Of a stretch of DNA of 64,000 nt, positions 17,177 through 25,773 are shown piece by piece. The position numbers were made by a program, and so were the translations under genes. The notes beneath the pieces are model-generated. The model did not search any database. It was not told where the DNA came from and worked only from the letters and a program-made list of their open reading frames with translations. The stretch's first letter is position 1. The number at the start of each line of letters is the position of its first letter. The stretch covers positions 19,224-83,223 of the forward strand of contig DATLFA010000022.1 of the NCBI GenBank assembly GCA_035525225.1, written 5' to 3'. The stretch is from DATLFA01 sp035525225. GTDB taxonomy: Bacteria > Actinomycetota > Acidimicrobiia > Acidimicrobiales > WLNW01.

Positions 17177-17940
17177 TTCTCGGCCTCGAATTCCCGCCGA
17201 TCAGCCATCTCATCGAGTGGCCCGACATCTTCTGGAAAGGCACCGCGTTCGCGGTCAACAAGGTCGTCCTGATCATGTGGGCCTCGGCCCTCCTCGCCAT
17301 CGCGTTGTTCGTGGCCGGCAGCCGCAAGCGGGCGCTGGTGCCGACGGGCGTGCAGAACGTGGCCGAGTCGATCGTCGATTTCGTCGACAGCAGCATCGTG
17401 ATGCAGACGATGGGTCCGGAAGGCCGCAAGTTCACGCCGTTCCTCACGTGTCTGTTCATGTTCATCTTGTTCTGCAACCTGTGGGAAGTCATCCCGTTCG
17501 TGCAGATGCCGGCCAATGCGCGCATGGCGATGCCGATGTTCTTCTCGCTGCTGGTCTGGGTGATCTTCAACGCGGTGGGCATCATCAAGCAGGGCTTCTT
17601 CCACTACTTCAAGAGCATCATGTTCCCGCCCGGCGTGCCCTGGCCCATCTACATTCTCGTGACACCGATCGAGTTGGTGTCGACGATCCTCGTGCGGCCG
17701 CTCTCGCTCGCCGTGCGTCTCTTCGCCAACATGCTCGCCGGCCACTTGGTGCTCGTCACCTTCGCAGTGATCTCGGCTGCACTTTGGGTCAAGAGCATCA
17801 ACATCGTTATCTTGCCGTTCTCGTTTCTGTTGCTGGTCGCCCTCACCGGGTTCGAGGTTCTCGTCTCGTTCCTGCAGGCGTTCATCTTCACCATCCTCGC
17901 TGCCGTGTACATCGGTGGCGCCATGCATCCTGAGCACTAG
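17173..17940 (+). CDS. atpB: ATP synthase Fo subunit a
   Basis: Proton-channel subunit of Fo. The 255 residues have five or six membrane helices and the signature RPLSLAVRLFANMLAGH, which contains the essential stator arginine. Upstream, ILVTPIELVSTI and the GFEVLVSFLQAFIFTIL helix near the C-terminus are typical. GTG at 17173 lies inside the atpI stop (GTGA) with AAGGAGG ten bases upstream, so translation is coupled. Confidence 0.96.
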   Translation: MILGLEFPPISHLIEWPDIFWKGTAFAVNKVVLIMWASALLAIALFVAGSRKRALVPTGVQNVAESIVDFVDSSIVMQTMGPEGRKFTPFLTCLFMFILFCNLWEVIPFVQMPANARMAMPMFFSLLVWVIFNAVGIIKQGFFHYFKSIMFPPGVPWPIYILVTPIELVSTILVRPLSLAVRLFANMLAGHLVLVTFAVISAALWVKSINIVILPFSFLLLVALTGFEVLVSFLQAFIFTILAAVYIGGAMHPEH

Positions 17941-17949
17941 GAGGAACCT

Positions 17950-18213
17950 TTGTCTCTGCTACCCATCCTCGCCCAGCAAGAACCTGGCGAGCTCGTCGAG
18001 GGCCTGACGGCTGTCGCTCGCGGCATCGTCTATGGGGGCGCGGCCATCGGGCCGGGCATCGGCATCGGCATCGTGGTCGGTAACGCCATCACGGCCATGG
18101 CGCGCCAGCCCGAGTCCGCCGGCATGGTCCGCACCACGATGTTCTTGGGCATCGCGTTCACCGAGGCGCTCGCGCTCTTCGGGTTCGTGCTCGCGTTCAT
18201 CGTTGCGGGCTAG
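17950..18213 (+). CDS. atpE: ATP synthase Fo subunit c
   Basis: Proteolipid of the rotor ring: 87 residues forming two helices. Helix 1 has the Gly-rich packing motif (GPGIGIGIVVG, residues 34-44), the loop has R52-Q53-P54, and helix 2 has the ion-binding Glu at position 72 (FTEALALFG). The start is TTG at 17950 with GGAGG just upstream, directly after the atpB stop. No sodium-type ligand set is obvious, so it is probably proton-driven. Confidence 0.97.
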   Translation: MSLLPILAQQEPGELVEGLTAVARGIVYGGAAIGPGIGIGIVVGNAITAMARQPESAGMVRTTMFLGIAFTEALALFGFVLAFIVAG

Positions 18214-18223
18214 GAGGTTTCTC

Positions 18224-18889
18224 GTGCGCGTCCGTGCACTCATCGCCGGTGGCATCATCGCCCTCGTCTGTGTCCTCGGTCCGGCGACGGTCGCCTATGC
18301 CCAGGAGACGCCCGAGCCCGAGATCTCCCACGCAGCCGAGGAATGCATCCATATTCTCGAGGACGGTGGCGAGGTCGACGACTGCCACGAGGCCCCGAGC
18401 CCGATCCTTCCCGAGAAGAACGAAATCATCTGGGGCGCCCTCTCCTTTGCGGTGCTGGCGGTCGCGTTGATGAAGTTCGCCGTACCTGCGCTGCAAAAGG
18501 GCATGGCGGCTCGGACGGAGCGTGTTCGTAGCGATCTCGCTGCGGCCGAAAAGGCAAAGGCTGACGCCGACACCTTGCTTGCCGACTATCGAGCGCAGCT
18601 GGCCGACACCCGCAACGAGGCGAACCGCATGCTCGAAGAAGCGCGCCGGTCCGCCGACGCGCTGCGAGTCGATCTGCAAGCGCGTGCGCAAAGCGAGATC
18701 GCCGAATTGCGGGCGCGTGCTGCGGCCGATGTCGAAGCGGCGAAGGTTTCGGCGATCGCCGACCTGCGAGCCGAGGTGGCCAGCTTGGCCATCGGGGCAG
18801 CCGAGACCATCGTGCAGAAGAACCTCGATCGCGAGACCCAGGTGCAGCTCGTCGAGAACTACATCAACCAGGTCGGGAGCCGGCAGTAG
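18224..18889 (+). CDS. atpF: ATP synthase Fo subunit b with secretion-type N-terminus
   Basis: Peripheral-stalk subunit. Of 221 residues, the membrane helix is at about 68-88 and is followed by a long Ala/Glu/Arg coiled coil, as normal. The N-terminus is unusual: residues 1-26 look like a cleavable signal peptide ending AYA|QE, then about 40 acidic residues with Cys41 and Cys54, so the mature protein would expose an external acidic segment. Standard bacterial b subunits start with the membrane helix within the first 10-25 residues. GTG at 18224 has AGGAGG eight bases upstream. It abuts atpH, which starts at the next base. Confidence 0.92.
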   Translation: MRVRALIAGGIIALVCVLGPATVAYAQETPEPEISHAAEECIHILEDGGEVDDCHEAPSPILPEKNEIIWGALSFAVLAVALMKFAVPALQKGMAARTERVRSDLAAAEKAKADADTLLADYRAQLADTRNEANRMLEEARRSADALRVDLQARAQSEIAELRARAAADVEAAKVSAIADLRAEVASLAIGAAETIVQKNLDRETQVQLVENYINQVGSRQ

Positions 18890-19417
18890 ATGGCCAACGA
18901 CCGTATCGACGCCTATGCAGATGCGCTCTTCGGAGTCGCCGCAGCCGAGGGTCGACTCGACGACGTCGAAGACGAGCTGTTCCGATTCGCCCGCGTCTTC
19001 GAGGGATCCGATGACCTTCGTACGGCGCTGACCGACCCGAGGACGCCGGCGACCCGTCGCCAGCAGATCGTCGAGGACCTCCTCCAGGGCAAGGCCTCGC
19101 CCACGACGGTCGCGTTGATCTCGATGGTGGTGGGCACCGGTCGGGCCGGTGACCTTCCGGCGATCATCGGTTCACTCGTCGACAAGATCGCCCGCACGTC
19201 CAACAAGGCGGTGGCCGAGGCCCGCTCGGCGGTCAACTTGACCGAAGACCAGCGCCAGCGTCTCGCGGTGGCCCTCGGCAAAGCGACCGGCAAAGACGTC
19301 GAGGTCAAGGTCATCGTCGATCCGCGGGTGATGGGCGGCATCGTCACCCAGATCGGCGACATCGTCATCGACGGCACTGTCCGGCACCGGCTCGAACAGC
19401 TGCGTAAGGCGTTTTGA
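18890..19417 (+). CDS. atpH: ATP synthase F1 subunit delta
   Basis: Links the b-subunit stalk to the top of the alpha/beta hexamer. The 175 residues match the OSCP/delta fold, with an N-terminal helical bundle (IDAYADALFGVAAAEGRL) and the conserved C-terminal VKVIVDPRVMGGIVTQIGDIVIDGTVRHRLEQLR. The ATG follows the atpF stop with no gap. This is normal-length delta, not the b-delta fusion found in mycobacteria. Confidence 0.96.
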   Translation: MANDRIDAYADALFGVAAAEGRLDDVEDELFRFARVFEGSDDLRTALTDPRTPATRRQQIVEDLLQGKASPTTVALISMVVGTGRAGDLPAIIGSLVDKIARTSNKAVAEARSAVNLTEDQRQRLAVALGKATGKDVEVKVIVDPRVMGGIVTQIGDIVIDGTVRHRLEQLRKAF

Positions 19418-19449
19418 GCCAAGTGCCATTCATCAGAGTTGTGGTTGCC

Positions 19450-19467
19450 GCGGCGGATTTTCGCCGC
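19450..19467 (+). promoter_or_regulatory. stem-loop between atpH and atpA
   Basis: GCGGCG (19450-19455) pairs with CGCCGC (19462-19467) around the loop GATTTT, in the 70-base gap before atpA. It is the largest gap inside the operon. There is no T-run after the stem, so an RNA-processing or stability element is more likely than a terminator. Confidence 0.4.
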
Positions 19468-19487
19468 CAATCTTTGGTAGGAGAGTC

Positions 19488-21110
19488 ATGGCCGAGCTGA
19501 CCATCAGTACCGCGGACATTGCCGCCGCGCTTCGTAAGAACCTCGAGGGATTCACCCCGAAGGTCGAGATCACCCAGGTCGGTCGCGTGCTCGAGGTCGG
19601 CGACGGCATCGCCCGCGTCTCGGGTCTGCCCGGCGCCGCGGTCAACGAGCTGCTCGAGTTCGAAGACGGCACCTTGGGTTTGGCCCTGAACCTCGACGAA
19701 GAGTCCATCGGCGCCGTGATCCTGGGCGAAGGCAGCGACATCCAGGAGGGCGCGCCCGTGCTCGCCACCGGACGCATCTTGTCGGTGCCGGTCGGCGACG
19801 GCCTGCTCGGTCGCGTCGTGAGCCCGTTGGGCGAGCCGCTCGATGGCCGCGGGCCGCTGACCGGTGACGTCCAGCCCCGCCGCATGGAGATCCAGGCCCC
19901 CGGCATCACCGGCCGCAAGCCGGTGCACGAGCCGATGCAGACCGGTATCAAGGCCATCGACTCGCTCATCCCGATCGGCCGTGGGCAGCGCGAGCTGATC
20001 ATCGGCGACCGCAAGACGGGCAAGACCACGATCGCCATCGACACGATCATCAATCAAAAGGGCCAGGGGGTGAAGTGCATCTACGTGGCCATCGGGCAGA
20101 AGGCCTCGACGGTCGCCAACGCGGTCGCAGTGTTGACGGAGCACGGCGCCATGGACTACACGGTCGTCGTGTTGGCGCCCGCGTCGGACCCCGCGCCGTT
20201 CAAGTACCTTGCACCCTACGGTGGCTGTGCGATCGGCCAGCACTGGATGGAAAACGGCGGCCACGCGCTGATCGTCTACGACGATCTCTCCAAACAAGCC
20301 GAGGCCTACCGCCAGATGTCGCTGTTGCTGCGTCGCCCACCGGGACGCGAGGCGTACCCCGGCGACGTCTTCTACCTCCACTCGCGTCTGCTCGAGCGCG
20401 CCGCGAAGCTCAGCGACGAGCGGGGCGCCGGTTCGTTGACCGCGCTCCCCATCATCGAGACCAAGGCGGGCGACGTCTCGGCGTACATCCCGACCAACGT
20501 CATCTCGATCACCGACGGCCAGATCTATCTGCAGGACGACTTGTTCAAGTCGGGTATCCGGCCCGCGGTCGACGTGGGCATCTCGGTGTCACGCGTCGGT
20601 TCGGCCGCGCAGATCAAGGCCATGAAGACCGCGGTGGGCACGCTCAAGTCCGACCTGCAGCAGTTCCGTGAGCTGCAAGCGTTTGCGGCCTTCGGCTCTG
20701 ACCTCGACGCGCTGTCTCGCGCCCAACTCGATCGTGGTGTGCGCCTCACCGAGTTGCTCAAGCAAGGCCTCAACTCGCCGATGCCCGTGCAAGAGCAGGT
20801 CGTATCGATCTTCGCCGGCACCAATGGCTACCTCGATCCGATCGCGGTCGAAGATGTGCGCCGCTTCGAGAACGAACTGATCGAATGGTTCCGCTCTCGT
20901 CACCGCGACGTGCTCGACGGCATCGCCGAGACGGGCGTCGTCGCCGACATGGACGCCTTCCAGGCCGGGCTCAAAGCGTTCGCTTCGCAGTTCCAGTCGA
21001 CGGCGTTCATCGGCAACGAACCTGAACCCGAGCACCAGGGCGACGCCACCGGCAGCATCGTCGACAGCGATTACACGCTGCCCGAGGAAAATATCGAGCA
21101 CGAGGGCTGA
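19488..21110 (+). CDS. atpA: ATP synthase F1 subunit alpha
   Basis: Non-catalytic nucleotide-binding subunit of F1. The 540 residues carry Walker A GDRKTGKT at 173-180, the IPTNVISITDGQIYL stretch and the SVSRVGSAAQIKAMK loop. The C-terminus has about 25 extra acidic residues after the usual end. A GTAGGAGAG ribosome binding site precedes the ATG. Confidence 0.98.
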   Translation: MAELTISTADIAAALRKNLEGFTPKVEITQVGRVLEVGDGIARVSGLPGAAVNELLEFEDGTLGLALNLDEESIGAVILGEGSDIQEGAPVLATGRILSVPVGDGLLGRVVSPLGEPLDGRGPLTGDVQPRRMEIQAPGITGRKPVHEPMQTGIKAIDSLIPIGRGQRELIIGDRKTGKTTIAIDTIINQKGQGVKCIYVAIGQKASTVANAVAVLTEHGAMDYTVVVLAPASDPAPFKYLAPYGGCAIGQHWMENGGHALIVYDDLSKQAEAYRQMSLLLRRPPGREAYPGDVFYLHSRLLERAAKLSDERGAGSLTALPIIETKAGDVSAYIPTNVISITDGQIYLQDDLFKSGIRPAVDVGISVSRVGSAAQIKAMKTAVGTLKSDLQQFRELQAFAAFGSDLDALSRAQLDRGVRLTELLKQGLNSPMPVQEQVVSIFAGTNGYLDPIAVEDVRRFENELIEWFRSRHRDVLDGIAETGVVADMDAFQAGLKAFASQFQSTAFIGNEPEPEHQGDATGSIVDSDYTLPEENIEHEG

Positions 21111-21117
21111 TCGCTCT

Positions 21118-22047
21118 ATGCCCGGCGGCCAGGAACGCATCCTTCGCAGACGCATCAAGAGCGTGATCTCGACCAAGAAGATCACGCGGGCGATGGAACT
21201 CATCGCCGCGACGCGCGTCGTCAAGGCACAACAACGCGCTGCCGCGGCCCGTCCCTACAGCCGCCAGATCACGAAGGTGATCGAAAACCTCGCGGCGGGC
21301 GGCACGACCATCGATCACCCGTTGCTCAATCAGAGCGCCGACGTGCAGAAGGTGGCGTTCGTCGTCATCACCTCCGATCGCGGTATGGCCGGCGCCTACA
21401 ACTCGGCGGTCATTCGCTCCACCGAGCGTTCGTTGATGGGGCACCGTGAACAGGGCCGCGACTATTCGCTCATCCTCATCGGACGCAAGGCCGAGAGCTA
21501 CTTCCGTTTTCGCCACTACCGAATCGACGCGTCGTTCACCGGTGTGAGCGACACGCCCACCTATGACAACGCGCGCGAGATTGCGAATCTCGTTGCCGAG
21601 AAGTTCATCAGCGGTGAGGTGCAGCGGGTCGAGCTCATCTACACCGAGTTCGTGTCGTTGGGTAGCCAACGGGTCGCAGTGCGCCGGTTCCTTCCGCTCG
21701 AGAGCACTTCCACCGTGGCGACGGCCGGCAGCGGACAGGCCGAGTTGGTCGCCGCGGCCGAGTTCGAGCCGTCGGCGCCCGGACTCTTGGCCGCCTTGTT
21801 GCCGCGCTATGTAGAGGCCCGCCTGTTCGGTGCCATGTTGGAAGGCGCAGCCTCTGAGCACGCCAGCCGCCAACGGGCGATGAAGGCCGCGACCGACAAT
21901 GCCGACGAGTTGCAGACCAAGCTGACGCGACAGATGAACCGCGCGCGTCAAGACGCGATCACCACCGAGATCATGGAGATCGTCAGCGGTGCCGAGGCGC
22001 TTCGCGCTGAGGACGCCGAGGCGCTCATCGAACTGGCCGAGACGTAG
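21118..22047 (+). CDS. atpG: ATP synthase F1 subunit gamma
   Basis: Central rotor shaft of F1. The 309 residues show the conserved N-terminal helix (LRRRIKSVISTKKITRAMELIAATRVVKAQ), the Rossmann-like middle (VVITSDRGMAGAYN) and the C-terminal helix (RQDAITTEIMEIVSGAEAL). It starts seven bases after atpA and ends 12 bases before atpD. Confidence 0.97.
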   Translation: MPGGQERILRRRIKSVISTKKITRAMELIAATRVVKAQQRAAAARPYSRQITKVIENLAAGGTTIDHPLLNQSADVQKVAFVVITSDRGMAGAYNSAVIRSTERSLMGHREQGRDYSLILIGRKAESYFRFRHYRIDASFTGVSDTPTYDNAREIANLVAEKFISGEVQRVELIYTEFVSLGSQRVAVRRFLPLESTSTVATAGSGQAELVAAAEFEPSAPGLLAALLPRYVEARLFGAMLEGAASEHASRQRAMKAATDNADELQTKLTRQMNRARQDAITTEIMEIVSGAEALRAEDAEALIELAET

Positions 22048-22059
22048 GAGCATGCGCAC

Positions 22060-23481
22060 ATGACCGAAACCACGCTGAAGGAAGGGCACATCGTCGGAAT
22101 CGCCGGCCCGGTGATCGACGTCGAATTCCCTCCCGACTCCTTGCCCGACATCAACTACGCGCTCGAGTTCGAGATCGCCATCGAGGGCCGCACCACGGTC
22201 ATCACGGCCGAGGTCGCCCAGCAGATCGGCGACAGCCGCGTCCGTGCCATCGCCATGAAGCCGACCGACGGCCTCACCCGCGGCGCGCACGTGCGCAACC
22301 TCGGACGCGGCATTCAGGTACCGGTGGGCGATGCCACGCTGGGCCACGTGTTCAACGTCATCGGCGAGCCGCTCGATGTCCCGAGCGTCGACGCGGACAC
22401 CTACTGGGAGATCCACCGCCCGGCCCCGCTGTTCGCCGACCTCGCGCCCAAGCGCGTGATGTTCGAGACGGGCATCAAGGTCATCGACTTGCTGACTCCC
22501 TATGTCCAGGGCGGCAAGATCGGCCTCTTCGGTGGCGCCGGCGTCGGCAAGACCGTGCTCATCACCGAGATGATCCGACGGGTGGCCCAGAACCACGGCG
22601 GTGTGTCGGTGTTCGCCGGTGTCGGCGAGCGCACCCGTGAAGGCACCGACTTGTTCCTCGAGATGGAAGAGTCCGGCGTGCTCGAACGAGCCGCGCTGGT
22701 CTTCGGCCAGATGGACGAGCCGCCCGGTGTGCGTCTGCGTGTCGCGCTCTCCGCACTGACGATGGCGGAGTACTTCCGCGACGTGCAAGGCCAAGACGTA
22801 TTGTTGTTCATCGACAACATCTTCCGGTTCGTGCAGGCCGGGTCCGAAGTGTCGACGCTGCTCGGTCGCATGCCTTCCGCCGTGGGTTACCAGCCGACCC
22901 TCGCCGACGAGATGGGCGAGTTGCAAGAGCGCATCACCTCGGTGCGAGGCAAGTCGATCACGTCGTTGCAGGCGGTCTACGTGCCTGCCGACGATTACAC
23001 CGATCCCGCGCCGTTCACTTCGTTCACGCACTTCGACGGCACCACCGAGTTGTCACGCGATATCGCCGCGCTCGGCATCTACCCTGCGGTCGATCCGCTG
23101 GCGTCGACCTCCACCATCTTGGCTCCCGAGGTGGTCGGCGAGCGTCATTACCGGGTCGCCCGCCGCGTACAGGAGATCCTCCAGCGCTACAAGGAACTCC
23201 AGGACATCATCGCCATCCTCGGCCTCGACGAGCTCTCCGAAGAGGACAAGATCACGGTGTCGCGCGCCCGCAAGGTGCAGCGCTTCCTCTCGCAGCCGAT
23301 GTACGTGGCCGAGGTCTTCACCGGCCTCCCCGGCATCACCACGCCGGTCGACGAGACCGTCGAGAGCTTCGACATGTTGTGCAGCGGCGAGCTCGACCAC
23401 TTGCCCGAGCAGGCGTTCCTCAACGTCGGCGGCGCGCAAGATGCCATGCGCAAGGCGGCAGAGCTCGAGAAGAGCAGCTGA
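22060..23481 (+). CDS. atpD: ATP synthase F1 subunit beta
   Basis: Catalytic subunit. The 473 residues contain Walker A GGAGVGKT at 158-165, the GERTREGTDL catalytic Glu region, the Walker B LLFIDNIFRFVQAGSEVS, and the DELSEEDK motif that contacts gamma and epsilon. Length and order are standard. Confidence 0.98.
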   Translation: MTETTLKEGHIVGIAGPVIDVEFPPDSLPDINYALEFEIAIEGRTTVITAEVAQQIGDSRVRAIAMKPTDGLTRGAHVRNLGRGIQVPVGDATLGHVFNVIGEPLDVPSVDADTYWEIHRPAPLFADLAPKRVMFETGIKVIDLLTPYVQGGKIGLFGGAGVGKTVLITEMIRRVAQNHGGVSVFAGVGERTREGTDLFLEMEESGVLERAALVFGQMDEPPGVRLRVALSALTMAEYFRDVQGQDVLLFIDNIFRFVQAGSEVSTLLGRMPSAVGYQPTLADEMGELQERITSVRGKSITSLQAVYVPADDYTDPAPFTSFTHFDGTTELSRDIAALGIYPAVDPLASTSTILAPEVVGERHYRVARRVQEILQRYKELQDIIAILGLDELSEEDKITVSRARKVQRFLSQPMYVAEVFTGLPGITTPVDETVESFDMLCSGELDHLPEQAFLNVGGAQDAMRKAAELEKSS

Positions 23482-23486
23482 TCGTC

Positions 23487-23900
23487 ATGGCGAGCATGCA
23501 TGTCGACCTGGTATCTCCCGAGAGCGTCGTGTTTTCGGGAGAGGCCATGATGGTCGTGGCTCGCACCACTGCCGGCGAGATCGCGTTTCTTCCGGGGCAC
23601 GTCCCGTTCGTCGGCGTGTTGTCGGGCATGAGCCCGGTCAAGATCATGATGACCGAAGGTCCGGTTCGCGTCGTCGCCGTGCACTCCGGCTTCGTCGAGG
23701 TCTCGCACGACAACGTGACGATTCTCTCCGATGTCGCCGAAGTCGCCGACGTCATCGATGTGCCGCGCGCGCAGACCGCGAAGGAGCGCGCCGAGGTCCG
23801 CTTGCGCGAGAACGCCGACGACGAAGTCGCGCAAGCTGCATTGCAGCGAGCCGAACTGCGCCTCGCGGTGGCAACAGCCACCACTGCCGCCGCCCACTGA
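23487..23900 (+). CDS. atpC: ATP synthase F1 subunit epsilon
   Basis: Rotor-foot subunit that couples and can inhibit F1. At 137 residues it has the N-terminal beta sandwich (VDLVSPESVVFSGEA, FLPGHVPFVGVL) and a C-terminal helical hairpin of the usual size ending in an Ala/Thr tail. ATG at 23487 lies five bases after the atpD stop. It is the last gene of the operon. The following bases are a tandem repeat shared with the convergent ppk2 gene. Confidence 0.93.
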   Translation: MASMHVDLVSPESVVFSGEAMMVVARTTAGEIAFLPGHVPFVGVLSGMSPVKIMMTEGPVRVVAVHSGFVEVSHDNVTILSDVAEVADVIDVPRAQTAKERAEVRLRENADDEVAQAALQRAELRLAVATATTAAAH

Positions 23901-23914
23901 CGCGCTACTCGACC

Positions 23915-23982
23915 ACCTCACTCCACGACCTCACACGACGACCTCACTCCACGACCTCACTCCACGACCTCACTCCACGACC
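23915..23982. repeat. 13-bp tandem repeat array between atpC and ppk2
   Basis: Five consecutive 13-base units (consensus ACCTCACTCCACG) occupy 23915-23979, followed by the first three bases of a sixth. Units 1, 3, 4 and 5 are identical and unit 2 differs at two positions. The last unit holds the TGA stop of ppk2 on the minus strand. Units are purine-rich on the minus strand and not palindromic. Confidence 0.9.
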
Positions 23983-24794
23983 AAGCCGGCGAGGTCTTCC
24001 TCCGTAGGCGGGTGGCGCAACTCGAGCTTGCGCATCGTGTCGACGAGTACCTGCGATACCACGAGGTTGCGGTACCAGTTGCTATCGGCGGGGATCACGT
24101 ACCACGGCGAGTCGGCCGTCGACGTTCTCGTCAACATGTCCTCGAACGCCGCACGGTACTCGTCCCAGAGCTTGCGCTCGCCAAGGTCGTCGCGCGAGAA
24201 CTTCCAACGCTTTGCCGGGTCGTCGATGCGTTCTTGCAGCCGCACCCGTTGCTCTTCTTTGGATATGTGGAGGAAGAACTTGACGATCGTCGTGCCTTCG
24301 TCGACCAGCATCTGCTCGAACGCTCGAATGTGTTCGTAGCGTTTGCTCCAGCGGTCGCGGGGCACCAAATCGCGGACGCGCACGACCAACACGTCTTCGT
24401 AGTGCGAGCGGTTGAAGATGGCGATCTCGCCCGAACGTGGTAGCCGGGAGTGCACCCGCCATAGATAGTCGTGGCCGAGTTCCTCTTCGGTGGGACGCTT
24501 GAACGACGCCACCTTGACGCCCTGGGGGTTGACACCGTCGAAGACCGACCGGATCGTGCCGTCCTTGCCACACGCGTCGACCCCCTGGAGGATCACCAGC
24601 AGCTTGTGCCGGCCGTCGGCGTAGAGCAGCTCTTGCAACGCCTCGAGGTCGGTGTTCAGTAGCGCGGCGGCCGCCTTGCCTTCTTGCTTGTCCATCCCCG
24701 GCGTCGTCGCAGGGTCGCGCTTGTTCAACCGCACCTTCGCGCCCGGTGCCACGCGAAATCGAGTCGTCTCGAGGTACCGGATGTGGTCGGCCAT
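23970..24794 (-). CDS. ppk2: polyphosphate kinase 2 (PPK2)
   Basis: Uses polyphosphate to phosphorylate nucleoside mono- or diphosphates. From ATG 24794 it has 274 residues, the single-domain PPK2 size, with Walker A GVDACGKDGTI near residue 72, the family motif FKRPTEEELGHDYLWR, the IFNRSHYEDVLV segment and the lid region RIDDPAKRWKFS. A GTG at 24803 would add three residues. The C-terminus (LAGLVVE) runs into the 13-bp repeat array, which provides the stop codon. Donor and acceptor preference cannot be read from sequence. Confidence 0.93.
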   Translation of the reverse strand: MADHIRYLETTRFRVAPGAKVRLNKRDPATTPGMDKQEGKAAAALLNTDLEALQELLYADGRHKLLVILQGVDACGKDGTIRSVFDGVNPQGVKVASFKRPTEEELGHDYLWRVHSRLPRSGEIAIFNRSHYEDVLVVRVRDLVPRDRWSKRYEHIRAFEQMLVDEGTTIVKFFLHISKEEQRVRLQERIDDPAKRWKFSRDDLGERKLWDEYRAAFEDMLTRTSTADSPWYVIPADSNWYRNLVVSQVLVDTMRKLELRHPPTEEDLAGLVVE

Positions 24795-24921
24795 GGCGGG
24801 CACCGTATCGCTCGGTCCGGCCGGTCAGCCAGGGGACGTACAAATCCCTTGAATCGGGGACCAACCGGGCCGATGAAAGTCAGGAACCGAGTCTCGAAAC
24901 GCATCCGCAAGAGGGTCGCCC

Positions 24922-25773
24922 GTGCATCCGCAACATCCGCAGAATGCTCAGCCCGAGCCAATGCTCTTCGGCGCCGCCATCGCGACCGTGAACCGCGTGG
25001 TTCAAGTCGCCGGCGAGCCGCTGGCCAACATCGTCGAACAAGCGCAGCCCTCGCCCGCGCTGCTCCGCGCGCTGGCCGAGGAGCTGCAACGAGCGGTGGC
25101 CAAGCCCAAGTCGGTGGCGCATCCGGAACTCGTCGATCCCGACGTCTACTGGCAGCGGTCGCTGTGGCCGCAAGCGTCGGCGGTGGTGAAAGCCGCCCGT
25201 GCACTTCTCGTCCAGGTGGCCGCGCAGCTCCAGCCCACCATTCCCGCGGCCGAAGTCGAAATGCAGGCCTGGCTGAACTGGCGGGCCTACGAGACGCAGC
25301 AGCACCGCGCCGCTGATCCCGATCACGTACGCGGACTCATCGTGGACGAGATTGCCGCGCGCTGCGAAGAACTGCATCACATCGTCGAGATGGTGGGCGT
25401 CCTTCGGCCCCCGCTCGACGCCATAGAACGCCTGCAGAGTGAGCTCGACGAACACCGTCGCAAGGAAGCGATCAACGACCTCAAGAAGTCCCGCGCCGAC
25501 TATGAACGCCAGAACAGCGGCATCGATGCGCGTGTCCTACGCCAGCACTGGGAAGACACGTTCGAACAACGAATCGAGACGCGAGATGCCGAGCTGCGCG
25601 CGACCCTGCCGTGGCGGCACCAAGACCTGGCGATCGATGCCCATCGCAAACTGCGCATCGCGCTCGGCCGCGACATCGACGACATGATCGAGGATCTCAC
25701 GCGACCCATCCTCTTGATCGGTGAGCGTCTCGTGCAGATGTACGACCAGCTGGTGTCCGTACCCGTCAGCTGA
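24922..25773 (+). CDS. hypothetical helical protein
   Basis: A 283-residue protein from GTG at 24922 (ATG at 24961 is an alternative) that I cannot place in a family. It is rich in Ala, Glu, Arg and Leu with no signal peptide or clear membrane helix. An amphipathic region about residues 168-215 (Asp/Glu/Arg/Lys-rich, LQSELDEHRRKEAINDLKKSRADYERQ) is likely coiled coil. The gene stops one base before the stop codon of convergent glpX (25773/25774), so the two transcripts must end inside each other unless terminators lie within the genes. Confidence 0.7.
   Translation: MHPQHPQNAQPEPMLFGAAIATVNRVVQVAGEPLANIVEQAQPSPALLRALAEELQRAVAKPKSVAHPELVDPDVYWQRSLWPQASAVVKAARALLVQVAAQLQPTIPAAEVEMQAWLNWRAYETQQHRAADPDHVRGLIVDEIAARCEELHHIVEMVGVLRPPLDAIERLQSELDEHRRKEAINDLKKSRADYERQNSGIDARVLRQHWEDTFEQRIETRDAELRATLPWRHQDLAIDAHRKLRIALGRDIDDMIEDLTRPILLIGERLVQMYDQLVSVPVS

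Noticed and set aside
21007..23031. 674-codon open frame antisense to atpG and atpD
   Set aside because: Opposite two strongly conserved ATP synthase genes; no family motif in the translation.
23915..23982. CRISPR-like array
   Set aside because: Units are 13 bases with no spacers, no cas genes are present, and it is a simple tandem repeat.
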